Assembly: GCA_028282845.1 (NCBI GenBank)
Contig: JANQGY010000013.1
Location: 1-64,000, forward strand
Origin: a bacterium
Lineage (GTDB): Bacteria > Fidelibacterota > Marinisomatia > Marinisomatales > JAHJCW01
Direction: 5' to 3'
DNA length: 64,000 nucleotides
Shown: in pieces, positions 49,150-59,286 of the stretch
Numbering within the stretch: position 1 is the stretch's first letter
Layout: each line of letters starts with the position of its first letter
Made by a program: the position numbers and the translations under genes
Notes under the pieces: generated by a model
The model's input: only the letters and a program-made list of their open reading frames with translations
Database searches by the model: none
Told to the model about the DNA's origin: nothing

Positions 49150-50433
49150 ATGGCACAAAAACGCATAGCATATAAAACAATCGGTTGTAAGCTCAATTTT
49201 GCTGAAACATCCACTATTGTCAGAGATTTTGAACACAACGGATTTGAGGTAGTTGATTTCAGTGATATAGCTGATGTTTACTTAATTAATACATGCACTG
49301 TTACCGCCAATGCCGATAAAGACTGCCGCAAATCTGTTAGGCAGGCACTTCGCAACAATCCTGAAGCGTATGTTGCCATGGTGGGGTGTTACTCTCAATT
49401 GCATAATGAAGAGGCAGAGGCAATCCCGGGGATTTCAATCATTTTGGGTAATGATGAAAAATATAATTTATATGAGTATTATAGTAACCGGTCTGATATT
49501 GAAAAGCTTGATTATCATAGTAATTTGGATCAACTGAATACCTTTCATTCTTCACACTCTTCCAACGAAAGAACACGCACATTTTTGAAAATTCAGGATG
49601 GCTGTGACTATGAATGTACCTATTGTACAATACCGTTAGCGCGCGGTAAAAGCCGTAGTAGCAGTATTGCCGATACTGTAAAAATTGCAGCGGATATTGC
49701 CAAAACAGATACCAAAGAGATTGTACTTACCGGTGTTAATACCGGTGATTTCGGTCGAGAGAATGGTGAATCATTTTTCGACCTGATAAAAGAGTTGGAT
49801 ACAATTAATGGTATTGATCGTATCCGGATATCGTCAATCGAGCCGAACTTGCTCACGAATGAAATGATCGATTTTATAGCGGAGTCAAAACTATTTGTAC
49901 CGCATTTCCATATTCCGTTGCAGTCCGGGGCAAATAATATCTTGGCAGATATGCGTCGCCGCTATCAACGAGATTTGTATAGAGATCGAGTAGAATACAT
50001 TAATAAAATAATTCCTGATTGTTGCATTGGCGTAGATGTAATTGTCGGTTTCCCAACCGAAACCGATGAATTGTTCATAGAGACCTATGAATTTCTAAAA
50101 GATTTGAATATTTCCTATCTGCATGTTTTCTCCTATTCGGAGCGCCCGAATACATCAGCAGCAGAATTTGAGAACATTGTATCTGATGATAAGAAAAAAG
50201 AACGCAGCTCCATTCTGCATCAATTATCAGATGAGAAAAGAACCAGGTATAATGAAAGATTTATTGGTACATCACGAAAAGTGTTATTTGAAGGTAAATA
50301 TGGTGACCAAATGCAGGGGCATACTGATAATTACATCAAAGTTGTAGTAGATGGAACTATTGAATTACAAAATAATATCATACCGGTAAAATTAATTGAA
50401 TATAGAGACGGTTATATATTTGGTGAATATTAA
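49150..50433 (+). CDS. mtaB: tRNA t6A37 methylthiotransferase
   Basis: Radical SAM enzyme that converts t6A to ms2t6A at position 37 of tRNAs reading ANN codons. N-terminal UPF0004 domain cysteines are in 'TIGCKLNFAETS', 'NTCTVTANADKDCRKS' and 'MVGCYSQL'. The radical SAM cluster motif is 'QDGCDYECTYCTIPLARG' (about residue 152). A TRAM-like C-terminal domain follows ('GHTDNYIKVVVDG'). At 427 residues this matches MtaB rather than MiaB or RimO. Confidence 0.9.
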   Translation: MAQKRIAYKTIGCKLNFAETSTIVRDFEHNGFEVVDFSDIADVYLINTCTVTANADKDCRKSVRQALRNNPEAYVAMVGCYSQLHNEEAEAIPGISIILGNDEKYNLYEYYSNRSDIEKLDYHSNLDQLNTFHSSHSSNERTRTFLKIQDGCDYECTYCTIPLARGKSRSSSIADTVKIAADIAKTDTKEIVLTGVNTGDFGRENGESFFDLIKELDTINGIDRIRISSIEPNLLTNEMIDFIAESKLFVPHFHIPLQSGANNILADMRRRYQRDLYRDRVEYINKIIPDCCIGVDVIVGFPTETDELFIETYEFLKDLNISYLHVFSYSERPNTSAAEFENIVSDDKKKERSSILHQLSDEKRTRYNERFIGTSRKVLFEGKYGDQMQGHTDNYIKVVVDGTIELQNNIIPVKLIEYRDGYIFGEY

Positions 50434-50440
50434 TAATTCA

Positions 50441-50526
50441 CCCCTCTGTATCTCCCCTTCCCGCAGAGCGGGACAGGCTAAAGTGAGACATTGTATCCCC
50501 CTTTAGAGGGGGAATTAGGGAGAGGA
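50441..50526. repeat. GC-rich palindromic intergenic element
   Basis: Two hairpins, TCCCGC-aga-GCGGGA and CCCCCT-ttag-AGGGGG, sit inside a stretch framed by CCCCTCTGTATCTCCCC and GGGGAATTAGGGAGAGG. Composition is unlike the AT-rich neighbourhood. It looks like a dispersed intergenic repeat, and may also act as a terminator for mtaB. Only one copy was seen here. Confidence 0.5.
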
Positions 50527-50536
50527 AAAATAAAAA

Positions 50537-52408
50537 TTGATTTTGCTTGAGAATATATCCAAAGAATATCCGGACGGACTATTATTCAGTAACGTTTCCT
50601 TCCAAATAAAAAATAGAATGCGAATTGGTTTGGTGGGTCCGAATGGTTCCGGCAAAACCACTTTGTTACGATTGATGCTTGGTAGTGAACATCCGGATTC
50701 GGGCAATATCCAAGTTGAGAAAAACCTTACGATTGGTTACTTGCCGCAAGATATAATAATCGGTACTAAAAGAACCATTCTCAACGAAGTGCTCGAAGCT
50801 TTCCCTGAAATCCGAAGAATTGAACACAACATGGCTGAGTTATCCGCAGCTATTGCGAAAAGTCCTGAGGATTCTAAAAAATTAAAAAAATTGGGCGAAT
50901 TGCAACAACAATTCGATAGCGTTGGAGGTTGGGATATTGATCGTAATGCAAAGGATATTTTGGGCGGATTGGGCTTTGAGGAAGATCAATTTGAAAAGTA
51001 CATGGATACTTTTAGCGGCGGCTGGCGCATGCGCGTCGCCTTGGCAGGAATATTATTAAAAAATCCTGATGTATTATTCTTAGATGAACCAACCAACCAC
51101 TTGGATCTCGATGCTACAATTTGGCTTGAGAATTTCCTTGCGGAATGGAGAGGTGCGTTGGTAATGATTAGTCACGATCGCCAATTTTTGGATCAGTCGG
51201 TCAATAATATTGTTGAGATAGATCAAAATAAGGTGATTCTATATAAAGGTAATTATTCGAAATACCTTGAACAAAAAGAACTGCGCATCGAGCAACAGCA
51301 GGCGGCTTACTCAAATCAGCAGGACATGATCGCACAGACCAAGCGTTTCATCGAAAGATTTCGTTACAAGAATACCAAGGCTCGCCAAGTTCAAAGCAAG
51401 ATCAAGCAATTGGAAAAACTTGAATTGATCGAAGAACCGGTACAAAGCCGCCGCAAAATAAATTTACAGATTCCGCAACCGGCCCGGAATCCTTTAAAAG
51501 TAGCATTGTTGAAGAAGGTTGCTAAGCATTTTGGTGCTATTGAAGTATATAATGACCTGAACCTTGAGATTGAGAGAGGACAGAAAATCGGCTTGGTCGG
51601 GCACAATGGTGCAGGGAAATCCACTTTATTAAAATTACTTGCCGGGGCAGAAGCAATAACTGCCGGTAATCTTATTTACGGTAGTAATGTTGATGTAGCT
51701 TATTTTGCACAGCACCAATTGGAGGTGTTGGATCCAAATCTTTCTGTATTTGAGAATATTCAGAAGGTATCGAGCGGAAAGCAGGAATCTGAGATTCGCA
51801 GCTACCTTGGTAGTTTTCTATTTCCCGGAGACACAATCGAAAAATTGGTAAAAGTGCTTTCCGGCGGTGAAAGATCGCGCCTATCTTTAGCAAAAATGCT
51901 GATCAATCCTGCAAACCTCTTACTGCTCGACGAACCTACCAACCACTTAGACATGGTGTCGCGTGATGTTGTGGAGGCAGCGCTTAAACAGTTTTCAGGG
52001 ACGATTGTTTGTATATCGCATGACCGGCATTTCCTGAACGAAATTACTAATATTACTTACGAGATTGGTAAGGGCAGGGTGACTGTTTATAACGGGAATT
52101 ATGATTATTATCAATGGAAGAAGGGTGTGAGCGGGCGCGTGGTGGATGCCGTTGAGGAGAAAGCCAAAGGGCCGAGCAAGAAAAAGTCCGATTATAAGGA
52201 ACGTAAAAAAATTGCTAACCGTATCAGAGTATTGGAAAGGAAAATAGCTGAAACTGAAGAAATTGCTGAAGGATATAAGAAGGAATTGGCTAGTCCGGCT
52301 ATTGCAAGCGACTATGAAAAGATCCAAAAACTATTGAATCAGGTAAAGGAAACCGAAGAGCAATATTTTAAATATTTAGAGGAATTGGAAGAGCTGCAAG
52401 CAATTTAG
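50537..52408 (+). CDS. ABC-F family ATPase
   Basis: A soluble tandem-ABC protein of 623 residues acting on ribosomes. Domain 1 has Walker A 'LVGPNGSGKTTLLRLML', signature 'FSGGWRMRVALAGIL' and Walker B 'LFLDEPTNHLDLDATIW'. A charged linker (about 235-315) follows. Domain 2 has 'LVGHNGAGKSTLLKLLAG', 'LSGGERSRLSLAKML' and 'LLLDEPTNHLDMVSRDV'. A C-terminal coiled coil (about 555-623) completes the Uup/YdiF-like arrangement. The start is TTG 50537 preceded by GGGAGAGG. It has no transmembrane part, so it is not a transporter. It may rescue stalled ribosomes or protect against antibiotics. Confidence 0.9.
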   Translation: MILLENISKEYPDGLLFSNVSFQIKNRMRIGLVGPNGSGKTTLLRLMLGSEHPDSGNIQVEKNLTIGYLPQDIIIGTKRTILNEVLEAFPEIRRIEHNMAELSAAIAKSPEDSKKLKKLGELQQQFDSVGGWDIDRNAKDILGGLGFEEDQFEKYMDTFSGGWRMRVALAGILLKNPDVLFLDEPTNHLDLDATIWLENFLAEWRGALVMISHDRQFLDQSVNNIVEIDQNKVILYKGNYSKYLEQKELRIEQQQAAYSNQQDMIAQTKRFIERFRYKNTKARQVQSKIKQLEKLELIEEPVQSRRKINLQIPQPARNPLKVALLKKVAKHFGAIEVYNDLNLEIERGQKIGLVGHNGAGKSTLLKLLAGAEAITAGNLIYGSNVDVAYFAQHQLEVLDPNLSVFENIQKVSSGKQESEIRSYLGSFLFPGDTIEKLVKVLSGGERSRLSLAKMLINPANLLLLDEPTNHLDMVSRDVVEAALKQFSGTIVCISHDRHFLNEITNITYEIGKGRVTVYNGNYDYYQWKKGVSGRVVDAVEEKAKGPSKKKSDYKERKKIANRIRVLERKIAETEEIAEGYKKELASPAIASDYEKIQKLLNQVKETEEQYFKYLEELEELQAI

Positions 52409-52498
52409 ATTGATAAATTTTTCTACCATAATATTTTAAATTCTTATGAAATAATATTATATTATTGCGTAATTATATGGATTAACACTGCTTCTTTA

Positions 52499-52969
52499 AT
52501 GTTAAAATCTAAATTCAATGACCGTTCGACAGATTGGTGGATTTTTACACTACTTCCCATAATTTTGATTATTATAATTACAATATTATTTTATTGGCAG
52601 AGTAATAACACTAGTCTTTCATTATCTTTAATAACTAAACAATTATTTTCATATTGTATAGTTTTAAGTAGTACTGATATAGGATTAAGAAAAAATAGAG
52701 ATGACTTATCAATAGGGTGGTCATTGTTAGTTGTTATTATTGGCACATTATTATTGGCATATAATTATATATATGATGATAATATTATTGAGTCTATTCC
52801 ACAATTAGCACTGATTGTTATTATATCTATCATCATTAGCTATTTTTCAATATTTCTATACAATACTAATCCCGAAAGTAATTATATTGGTCCTGGTTCA
52901 TTCTCAAAACAAAAAAAGGAAAGAGAAAAAAAATCAAGGCAAGAATTTGAACCTGATTTAGATAGTTAA
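52499..52969 (+). CDS. Small multi-pass membrane protein of unknown function
   Basis: A 156-residue protein with three or four hydrophobic segments: 'WWIFTLLPIILIIIITILFY' (about 13-32), a weaker one around 42-60, 'LSIGWSLLVVIIGTLLLAYN' (about 70-89) and 'LALIVIISIIISYFSIFLYN' (about 102-121). A charged Lys/Glu-rich tail of 30 residues ends in the acidic EPDLDS. No family is recognised. Small membrane proteins next to DNA-modification genes can be abortive-infection effectors, but this is only a context-based possibility. The gap to the next gene is one base. Confidence 0.6.
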   Translation: MLKSKFNDRSTDWWIFTLLPIILIIIITILFYWQSNNTSLSLSLITKQLFSYCIVLSSTDIGLRKNRDDLSIGWSLLVVIIGTLLLAYNYIYDDNIIESIPQLALIVIISIIISYFSIFLYNTNPESNYIGPGSFSKQKKEREKKSRQEFEPDLDS

Positions 52970-52970
52970 C

Positions 52971-54098
52971 ATGAAAAAATTACCTTTTAATACTAATGAT
53001 GCTATTAAAATAAAAGTATTAGCAGTGGAACAACCTCTAGGTCTATTTTTTATTGGTATAGCAAATGCACAAGATGTAGTACAAATCTGTTCTGCGAATG
53101 AAAGAAAACGAGATGAACAGGATGAACTAGAAAAGTATATAGGTATTCAAAGACCGTTAAGTGAAGATAGAGTTAGAGAAATTAAAAAATTCGTGGTGAC
53201 AAGTGATGCCAGTTTTCCCAATTCAATTATTCTTTCTATTAACCCTGAATGCTACTTTTTACAGGGTGAACATATTTTTATAAAGAAAGATAAAAAATCT
53301 GCTAATATTATTGATGGGCAACACAGATTATCAGGTTTTAGTGAAAACTATTCTGGGAAATTTGATATAATAGTCACGCTTTTTCCTGAGCTTGAATTAG
53401 AAGAACAAAGCTATTTATTCTCCGTGATAAATACAAAAATGACAAGAATTAATCCATCATTAGCTCAAGACTTATATGAGTTTTCCACTATCGACACTCC
53501 TGAAAAGCTAGCACATGATATAATTAAAGTCCTAAACACTACAACAGGCAGTCCTTGGTTTGGAAAAGTAAAAATGTTGGGGAAGTCAGAAGGAAATCCA
53601 CATGCAATATTGTCTCAAAGCACGTTTTCAAAAGAATTGGTTAATTTAATTTGCAGTAAAAAAGACTCATATACCATCAGGGATATATTGAAAAGAAATA
53701 AAAATAAACGAATTTCTTTAAAAAACTTCAAACAACAGACGCAGTCGCGTAATTATATATTTTGGAGTTATTTCATAGAGGGTGAGGATAAAATAATATA
53801 TGATATAATTAAAAATTATTTTATTGCTGTACGAATGCATTATTCAAGTGAGTGGGAAAACACAGATTTAATTCTAACAAAAACTTCAGGATTTTCCGGT
53901 TTAATGAAGGTTCTAAAAGATTTAATTCGGCACATGGAAAATAACGATGAATTGCCCACTCAAGACAATTTTAGTGCTTATATAAAAAAAGCAAAGGAAA
54001 GTGGTGCGGTCAAGGAATTCACCTCTGATAATTATAATCCTGGGAAAATGGGAGAAAATTTAATTTATAATAATTTTATTGAAGGTATGAAAATATAG
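52971..54098 (+). CDS. DGQHR-domain (DndB-like) protein
   Basis: A 375-residue protein with the diagnostic 'NIIDGQHRLSGFSE' (DGQHR at residues 115-119), preceded by 'GIQRPLSEDRVREIKKFV' (about 58-75), which is typical of the same fold. DGQHR proteins include DndB, the regulator of phosphorothioate DNA modification, and DpdB of the 7-deazaguanine system; a ParB-like nucleotidase or DNA-binding role is suspected for many. The C-terminal 250 residues are not recognised. Its stop is directly followed by the methylase start, so both are co-translated. No dnd or dpd genes are near, so it is not a standard member of those systems. Confidence 0.82.
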   Translation: MKKLPFNTNDAIKIKVLAVEQPLGLFFIGIANAQDVVQICSANERKRDEQDELEKYIGIQRPLSEDRVREIKKFVVTSDASFPNSIILSINPECYFLQGEHIFIKKDKKSANIIDGQHRLSGFSENYSGKFDIIVTLFPELELEEQSYLFSVINTKMTRINPSLAQDLYEFSTIDTPEKLAHDIIKVLNTTTGSPWFGKVKMLGKSEGNPHAILSQSTFSKELVNLICSKKDSYTIRDILKRNKNKRISLKNFKQQTQSRNYIFWSYFIEGEDKIIYDIIKNYFIAVRMHYSSEWENTDLILTKTSGFSGLMKVLKDLIRHMENNDELPTQDNFSAYIKKAKESGAVKEFTSDNYNPGKMGENLIYNNFIEGMKI

Positions 54099-54926
54099 AT
54101 GTCAACTAAATATGAGATCCCCACATTTCTTAAATGGGCAGGTGGAAAAAGAAATATCATACCTCAATTGGAAAAACATTTCCCCAAAAAAATTAATAGA
54201 TACCATGAACCATTTTTAGGCGGTGGATCAGTTTTTTTCTATGTAAAGCAGAAATATAAACCAAAAACCTGTTATATATCTGATATTAATAAGGATCTTA
54301 TTAATACATTTTTATACGTAAGAGATGCACCAAAGCAATTATTAAGGCATTTGAGAGTTTTTCAGAGAAACAATTCTGATACATTTTATTATGAAATTAG
54401 AGATGCATTTAATAGTAGCCAAATACGGCAGATTAGAAGAGCCGCTGCCTTTATTTATCTTAATAAGTTTGGGTATAACGGATTATATAGAGTTAACGCA
54501 TTAAATAAATTCAATGTACCTTATGGTAATCGTAGTGGTATTGAGATTATAAATAAAGAATCATTGAACTTGGCTAGTATGCTTTTACAAAATGTCACTA
54601 TCCGGCATCAATCATTTGAATCATCAAAAGGAGCTATAAAAAAAGGTGATTTCGTTTATTTAGATCCTTGTTATGATCCCTTAAAAAAGACAAGTTTCAC
54701 TAAATATACTCCTAGCAAATTCTCAATTGAAGATAGAGAGAATTTAGAAAAATACATTAGGGAGATATCAAAAAAAGGCGCAACAGTGCTACTAAGTAAT
54801 AATGATATTCCTGAAATCAGAACTCTCTATGCTGACTTTAAAATCAACGTAATAGAAGCGTATAGATCAATAGGAAGCCAAGGCTCCTATCGAGGTAAAT
54901 TTCAAGAATTATTGATTTCTAATTAA
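54099..54926 (+). CDS. Dam-family adenine-N6 DNA methyltransferase (D12 class)
   Basis: A 275-residue methyltransferase. Motif X/I is '[19 protein letters not shown]' (about 6-24), followed by '[18 protein letters not shown]'. '[19 protein letters not shown]', '[20 protein letters not shown]' and '[20 protein letters not shown]' follow in Dam order. The catalytic tetrad is normally DPPY; here it reads DPCY (residues 189-192, Cys191), an unusual substitution next to the target-base pocket. Target site unknown, often GATC in this class. No restriction endonuclease is adjacent. Its TAA overlaps the convergent gcvP TAA in a shared TTAA. Confidence 0.88.
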   Translation: MSTKYEIPTFLKWAGGKRNIIPQLEKHFPKKINRYHEPFLGGGSVFFYVKQKYKPKTCYISDINKDLINTFLYVRDAPKQLLRHLRVFQRNNSDTFYYEIRDAFNSSQIRQIRRAAAFIYLNKFGYNGLYRVNALNKFNVPYGNRSGIEIINKESLNLASMLLQNVTIRHQSFESSKGAIKKGDFVYLDPCYDPLKKTSFTKYTPSKFSIEDRENLEKYIREISKKGATVLLSNNDIPEIRTLYADFKINVIEAYRSIGSQGSYRGKFQELLISN

Positions 54927-57769
54927 TACTTAAAATCCTCAATCGGCGGACAGGCACAGAACAAATTTCGGTCACCATAGGCATTGTCTACCCGACCTAC
55001 CGATGGCCAAAACTTGCTATCCTTTAAATATGGTAACGGATAGGCGGCCTGCTCACGCGTGTACGGGTGAGTCCAGTCATCCGATACTACTTCCTGAGCA
55101 GTATGCGGAGCATTTTTCAAAACATTGTCTTCACTGTCAGCTTTGCCATTCTCAACATCCAATATTTCTTTCTTAATAGATATTAAAGCATCACAGAAAC
55201 GGTCGAGCTCGGCTTTGGATTCACTCTCGGTCGGTTCGATCATCAAGGTACCCGCAACCGGGAAGGACATGGTCGGCGCATGGAAGCCGTAGTCCATCAA
55301 TCGTTTGGCAACATCCTCATCGGTTATTCCGGATGTTTTGCGGAAGGGTCGCAGGTCAATTATGAACTCGTGCGCCACCCGCCCGTTCAATCCGTGGTAA
55401 AGGATCGGGAAATGGTCTTCCAATTTTTTCACCATGTAGTTGGCGTTTAATATCGCAATTTGCGATGCCAACGTTAGCCCCTCCGCACCCATCATGGATA
55501 TGTAGGCCCAAGAAATTGGTAATATGTTGGCACTGCCCCACGGCGCTGCCGACACCGCCGATGTCCCCGTATCTGCAGTATGTACAACACTATGTTTGGG
55601 GAGGAAATCCTCCAAATGTTTGGCAACACAAATGGGACCCATTCCGGGACCGCCCCCGCCATGCGGTATGGCGAATGTTTTGTGTAAGTTGATATGAATA
55701 ACATCCGCGCCAAAATCTGCCGGACGACACAACCCCACCATGGCATTTAGATTGGCACCGTCCATGTAAACTTGCCCGCCATGTTTGTGGATGATGTCGC
55801 AAACCTCTCCAATCTCTTCCTCAAATACACCATGTGTGGATGGATAGGTGACCATTAGAGCAGCCAAATTCGCGGAATTCTGTTCAGCCTTTTCTTTCAG
55901 ATCAGCTACATGAATATTGCCATTATCGTCGCAGGCTACTACAATCACCTTCATTCCCGCCATAATTCCGCTTGCCGGATTAGTACCATGTGCCGAAGCC
56001 GGAATAAGACACACATTACGTTGCCCCTCACCCCTGTTTTGATGATATGCTCTGATCACCATTAAGCCGGTGTATTCGCCCTGTGCACCGGAATTAGGCT
56101 GCATTGATACGGCCGGCAATCCGGTTATTTCTGCCAAATATTCATTTAATTCACCGATCAATTGCCGATAGCCTTGAGTTTGTTCGATCGGGGCAAAGGG
56201 ATGAATATTGGAAAATTCAGGCAAAGTTACCGGCATCATTTCGGCTGCGGCATTTAGTTTCATTGTACATGATCCAAGTGGTATCATACTTGTATTTAAC
56301 GAAAGATCTTTTAATTCCAAACGATGCAAATAACGCATCATTTCCGTTTCGGAATGATAGGAGTTAAAAGTCGGGTGGGTCAAAAATTCGGATTTACGTT
56401 TTAGTTTTATATTGTAATTATAATTAGAGCTATCATCAATCTTTTCGGATTCTTTTTTACCAAAGATTTTCAGAATACTATCAATATTTTGAATTGTAGT
56501 TGTTTCATCGAGGCTAATACCGATTCCACCATCTTCAAAATATCTGAAATTGATATGGTTCGATTCCGCTAACTTTTTAATTTGATCTACGGTTAATCCG
56601 GTTGGTAAAATTTTGATAGTATCAAAATATTGTTCGGTTAAAACTTGATGGTCAAGTTCTTTGAATTTTGCAGCCAATAGATTTGTTTTCTCATTTATAT
56701 CAGTTGCAATTTGTTTTAATCTTTCGGGGCCATGATAAACGGCATACATACCTGCCATAATTGCCAATAGGACTTGAGCGGTGCAAATATTGGAAGTTGC
56801 TTTTTCCCGGCGGATATGCTGTTCGCGGGTTTGGAGCGCCATGCGATAGGCTTTGTTACCATGTTTATCAACGGTTACTCCAATAACCCGCCCGGGCAAT
56901 TTACGTGTAAATTTTTCATTTGCTGCAAAATAAGCGGCATGGGGACCGCCATAACCCATCGGCACGCCGAACCGCTGTGTATTTCCAACCGCTACGTCAG
57001 CGCCAAACTCACCGGGTGGCGTTAATAATAAAAGACTCATTATATCAGCCACAACTGCTATATAGGCACCGACCTGGTTGGCGGATTTACAAAATCCGGT
57101 ATAATCATAGATTTCACCATCGGTTGCGGGGTATTGCAACAAAGTGCCAAATACAGTTTCATCAAAATCAAATGCTGTATGATCGCCAATCACCAATTCA
57201 ATCCCGAAAGGTGAGGAACGGGTTTTTAGTACATCAATGGTTTGTGGATGACATAATTCCGACACAAAAAACTTATTTCGATCATCTTTTTTAACCTCGC
57301 GATAAAACATTGCCATCGCCTCAGCGGCAGCGGTTGCTTCATCAAGAAGCGAGGCATTTGCGAGTGGCAGTGCGGTTAAATCCGAAATCATCGTTTGAAA
57401 AACGAGCAAAGCCTCAAGTCTGCCCTGCGAAATCTCAGCTTGATAGGGTGTGTATTGCGTGTACCAACCGGGATTCTCCAAAATATTGCGTTGAATAACA
57501 GCCGGCACCTTTGTGCCGTAATATCCCATGCCTATAAAAGAAAGGAATAGCTCATTTTTTTCAGCGATAGCTCTGCTAATCTCGGCTAATTCATGTTCAC
57601 TGATTTCCCTACTAATTGACAAGGGGTTGTGGCTTAAAATAGATTCAGGGATGGTTTCCCTTACCAAATCATTCAAGGAATCCAATCCTAATGATTCTAG
57701 CATATTATCAATGTCTTTCCGAGAGGGTCCAATGTGGCGCGGGATAAATGAATCGTTGTGTTTAGTCAT
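54923..57769 (-). CDS. gcvP: Glycine dehydrogenase (decarboxylating), P-protein
   Basis: The PLP-dependent P-protein of the glycine cleavage system, which decarboxylates glycine and transfers the aminomethyl group to lipoyl H-protein. At 948 residues it is the fused homodimer type. '[17 protein letters not shown]' opens it; '[19 protein letters not shown]', '[20 protein letters not shown]' and the PLP lysine in '[20 protein letters not shown]' follow. The terminal '[13 protein letters not shown]' is the normal end. Other gcv genes are not in this window. It ends convergently with the Dam gene. Confidence 0.97.
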   Translation of the reverse strand: MTKHNDSFIPRHIGPSRKDIDNMLESLGLDSLNDLVRETIPESILSHNPLSISREISEHELAEISRAIAEKNELFLSFIGMGYYGTKVPAVIQRNILENPGWYTQYTPYQAEISQGRLEALLVFQTMISDLTALPLANASLLDEATAAAEAMAMFYREVKKDDRNKFFVSELCHPQTIDVLKTRSSPFGIELVIGDHTAFDFDETVFGTLLQYPATDGEIYDYTGFCKSANQVGAYIAVVADIMSLLLLTPPGEFGADVAVGNTQRFGVPMGYGGPHAAYFAANEKFTRKLPGRVIGVTVDKHGNKAYRMALQTREQHIRREKATSNICTAQVLLAIMAGMYAVYHGPERLKQIATDINEKTNLLAAKFKELDHQVLTEQYFDTIKILPTGLTVDQIKKLAESNHINFRYFEDGGIGISLDETTTIQNIDSILKIFGKKESEKIDDSSNYNYNIKLKRKSEFLTHPTFNSYHSETEMMRYLHRLELKDLSLNTSMIPLGSCTMKLNAAAEMMPVTLPEFSNIHPFAPIEQTQGYRQLIGELNEYLAEITGLPAVSMQPNSGAQGEYTGLMVIRAYHQNRGEGQRNVCLIPASAHGTNPASGIMAGMKVIVVACDDNGNIHVADLKEKAEQNSANLAALMVTYPSTHGVFEEEIGEVCDIIHKHGGQVYMDGANLNAMVGLCRPADFGADVIHINLHKTFAIPHGGGGPGMGPICVAKHLEDFLPKHSVVHTADTGTSAVSAAPWGSANILPISWAYISMMGAEGLTLASQIAILNANYMVKKLEDHFPILYHGLNGRVAHEFIIDLRPFRKTSGITDEDVAKRLMDYGFHAPTMSFPVAGTLMIEPTESESKAELDRFCDALISIKKEILDVENGKADSEDNVLKNAPHTAQEVVSDDWTHPYTREQAAYPLPYLKDSKFWPSVGRVDNAYGDRNLFCACPPIEDFKY

Positions 57770-57869
57770 AATTTGTATGTTCAGATTGTTGTTTTATTCT
57801 GTAAAATCAGAGCAGAATTTAGAACCACTTTTTGTTTCCGTAAATAAGATTAAGAACAATTAAACATTT

Positions 57870-57873
57870 GGAG
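57870..57873 (+). promoter_or_regulatory. Ribosome binding site deciding the M64 peptidase start
   Basis: GGAG lies 6 bases before ATG 57880 and overlaps the in-frame TTG at 57868, so the ATG is preferred as the true start. Confidence 0.6.
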
Positions 57874-57879
57874 AATCGA

Positions 57880-59286
57880 ATGTATCGTATAATGATATTG
57901 GTTTTTTCTTTGGCGTTTGCCCAAGATATAAACTATGATGATTATTTCACCGATAAGACTTTAAGGTTTGATTATTATCATAGCGGCATAGCCGATGCAG
58001 AATATATTAGCTTGGATGAGTTACGAATAGAAAGAGAATGGCCGGGCAGTAAAGTGAATTTAATCGATGACCTCCATTATGGATTGTACCGCTTTGAGGT
58101 GGTTGATTCGGCAAGCGGGAATTTGATATATGCTTATCCTTTCGCCAGTATCTTTGGCGAATGGCAAACTACCGGAGAAGCATCCGAAGGTGTTTGGCGG
58201 ACATTTCATGAATCACAAAGATTCCCGGAGCCTAAGAAGCCATTTACACTAATACTGAAGAAAAGGAACCCTGATGGTTCCTATGTGCAGATTTATGAAT
58301 CCGACCAGAATCCACAGAGCCATTATATTAATAGATCGCCGGTGATGCAAAATCATAGAATATGGAAAATATTTGAAAACGGTTCAGCAGAAAACAAAGT
58401 TGATATTTTGGTTCTTGGTGATGGATACAGGGAAGACGATGCTAAACAGTTTAAAAAGAATGCCAAACATTTAATCAATGTACTATTTGAAACTGAACCG
58501 TTTAAATCGCGGAAATCGGATTTTAATGTTTGGGCGATTGATGTGTTTTCGGATGAAACCGGATTGAGCAATCCGCGGCAAAATATTTGGAAGAGATCAT
58601 CTCTCGGACTAAGCTTCAATGCCTTTGATTCCGATCGTTATGTCTTAACCTATGATAATAAAAATTTGCGTGAGATTGCCGCTCAAGCACCTTATGATGC
58701 AATCTTTATAATTTTTAATGATCCGAAATATGGTGGTGGTGGGATCTATAATCTATGGTCAACGGTATCGGCGCTTTCAAGTGAGGCGGACTATGTGTTC
58801 GTTCATGAGTTTGGACATTCCTTTGCAAGCCTTGCCGATGAGTATTATACTTCAGATGTTGCTTATCAAGTTAGCCTGCCGGAATATGAACCGAATGATC
58901 CCAATGTAACAGCCTTGTTTGATCCAGAGAATCTTAAATGGAAGCATTTAGTTGAAGAGGGAACGCCAATCCCGACTTTTTGGGATCAAGCTGCCTATGA
59001 TTCGATTGCAGTTGAATATCGTCAGCAACGCCGACAGTTGATCAAAGACGGCGCCGGTGTCTCGGAGATGGAAACCCTTACCCAAAAAATTGATGCTGTC
59101 CGCAAGTCGGTGATTAATGATAATAAGTACTATGGAAAAGTCGGCGCCTTTGAAGGTGGCGGTTATCTTGCTAAAGGAATATATAGACCCGAAATAGATT
59201 GCATTATGTTTTCACGTAATCGCGATGATTTTTGTAAGGTTTGCTCAGAAGCGATCGAAAAAATGATTGACTGGTATGTGAAGTAA
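57880..59286 (+). CDS. Secreted M64-family metallopeptidase
   Basis: A 468-residue exported zinc peptidase of the IgA-peptidase M64 family. The signal peptide is 'MYRIMILVFSLAFAQ'. An N-terminal beta-domain (about 15-150) precedes the catalytic domain, which opens with 'NKVDILVLGDGYREDDAKQF' and carries the zinc site 'VFVHEFGHSFASLADEYY' (HExGH, about residue 309). Target proteins are unknown. In the FCB group such enzymes are often surface or periplasmic. ATG 57880 with GGAG 6 bases upstream is preferred over the TTG at 57868. Confidence 0.88.
   Translation: MYRIMILVFSLAFAQDINYDDYFTDKTLRFDYYHSGIADAEYISLDELRIEREWPGSKVNLIDDLHYGLYRFEVVDSASGNLIYAYPFASIFGEWQTTGEASEGVWRTFHESQRFPEPKKPFTLILKKRNPDGSYVQIYESDQNPQSHYINRSPVMQNHRIWKIFENGSAENKVDILVLGDGYREDDAKQFKKNAKHLINVLFETEPFKSRKSDFNVWAIDVFSDETGLSNPRQNIWKRSSLGLSFNAFDSDRYVLTYDNKNLREIAAQAPYDAIFIIFNDPKYGGGGIYNLWSTVSALSSEADYVFVHEFGHSFASLADEYYTSDVAYQVSLPEYEPNDPNVTALFDPENLKWKHLVEEGTPIPTFWDQAAYDSIAVEYRQQRRQLIKDGAGVSEMETLTQKIDAVRKSVINDNKYYGKVGAFEGGGYLAKGIYRPEIDCIMFSRNRDDFCKVCSEAIEKMIDWYVK

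Larger units (their letters stand above)
52440..54926 (+). other. AT-rich accessory cassette (membrane protein, DGQHR protein, Dam methylase)
   Basis: Between the end of the ABC-F gene and the 3' end of gcvP the DNA becomes visibly richer in A and T than its flanks, with codon usage to match. Three co-directional genes with 0-1 base gaps fill it. This is the profile of a transferred DNA-modification or defence island. No integrase, transposase or flanking repeat was seen. Confidence 0.55.
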
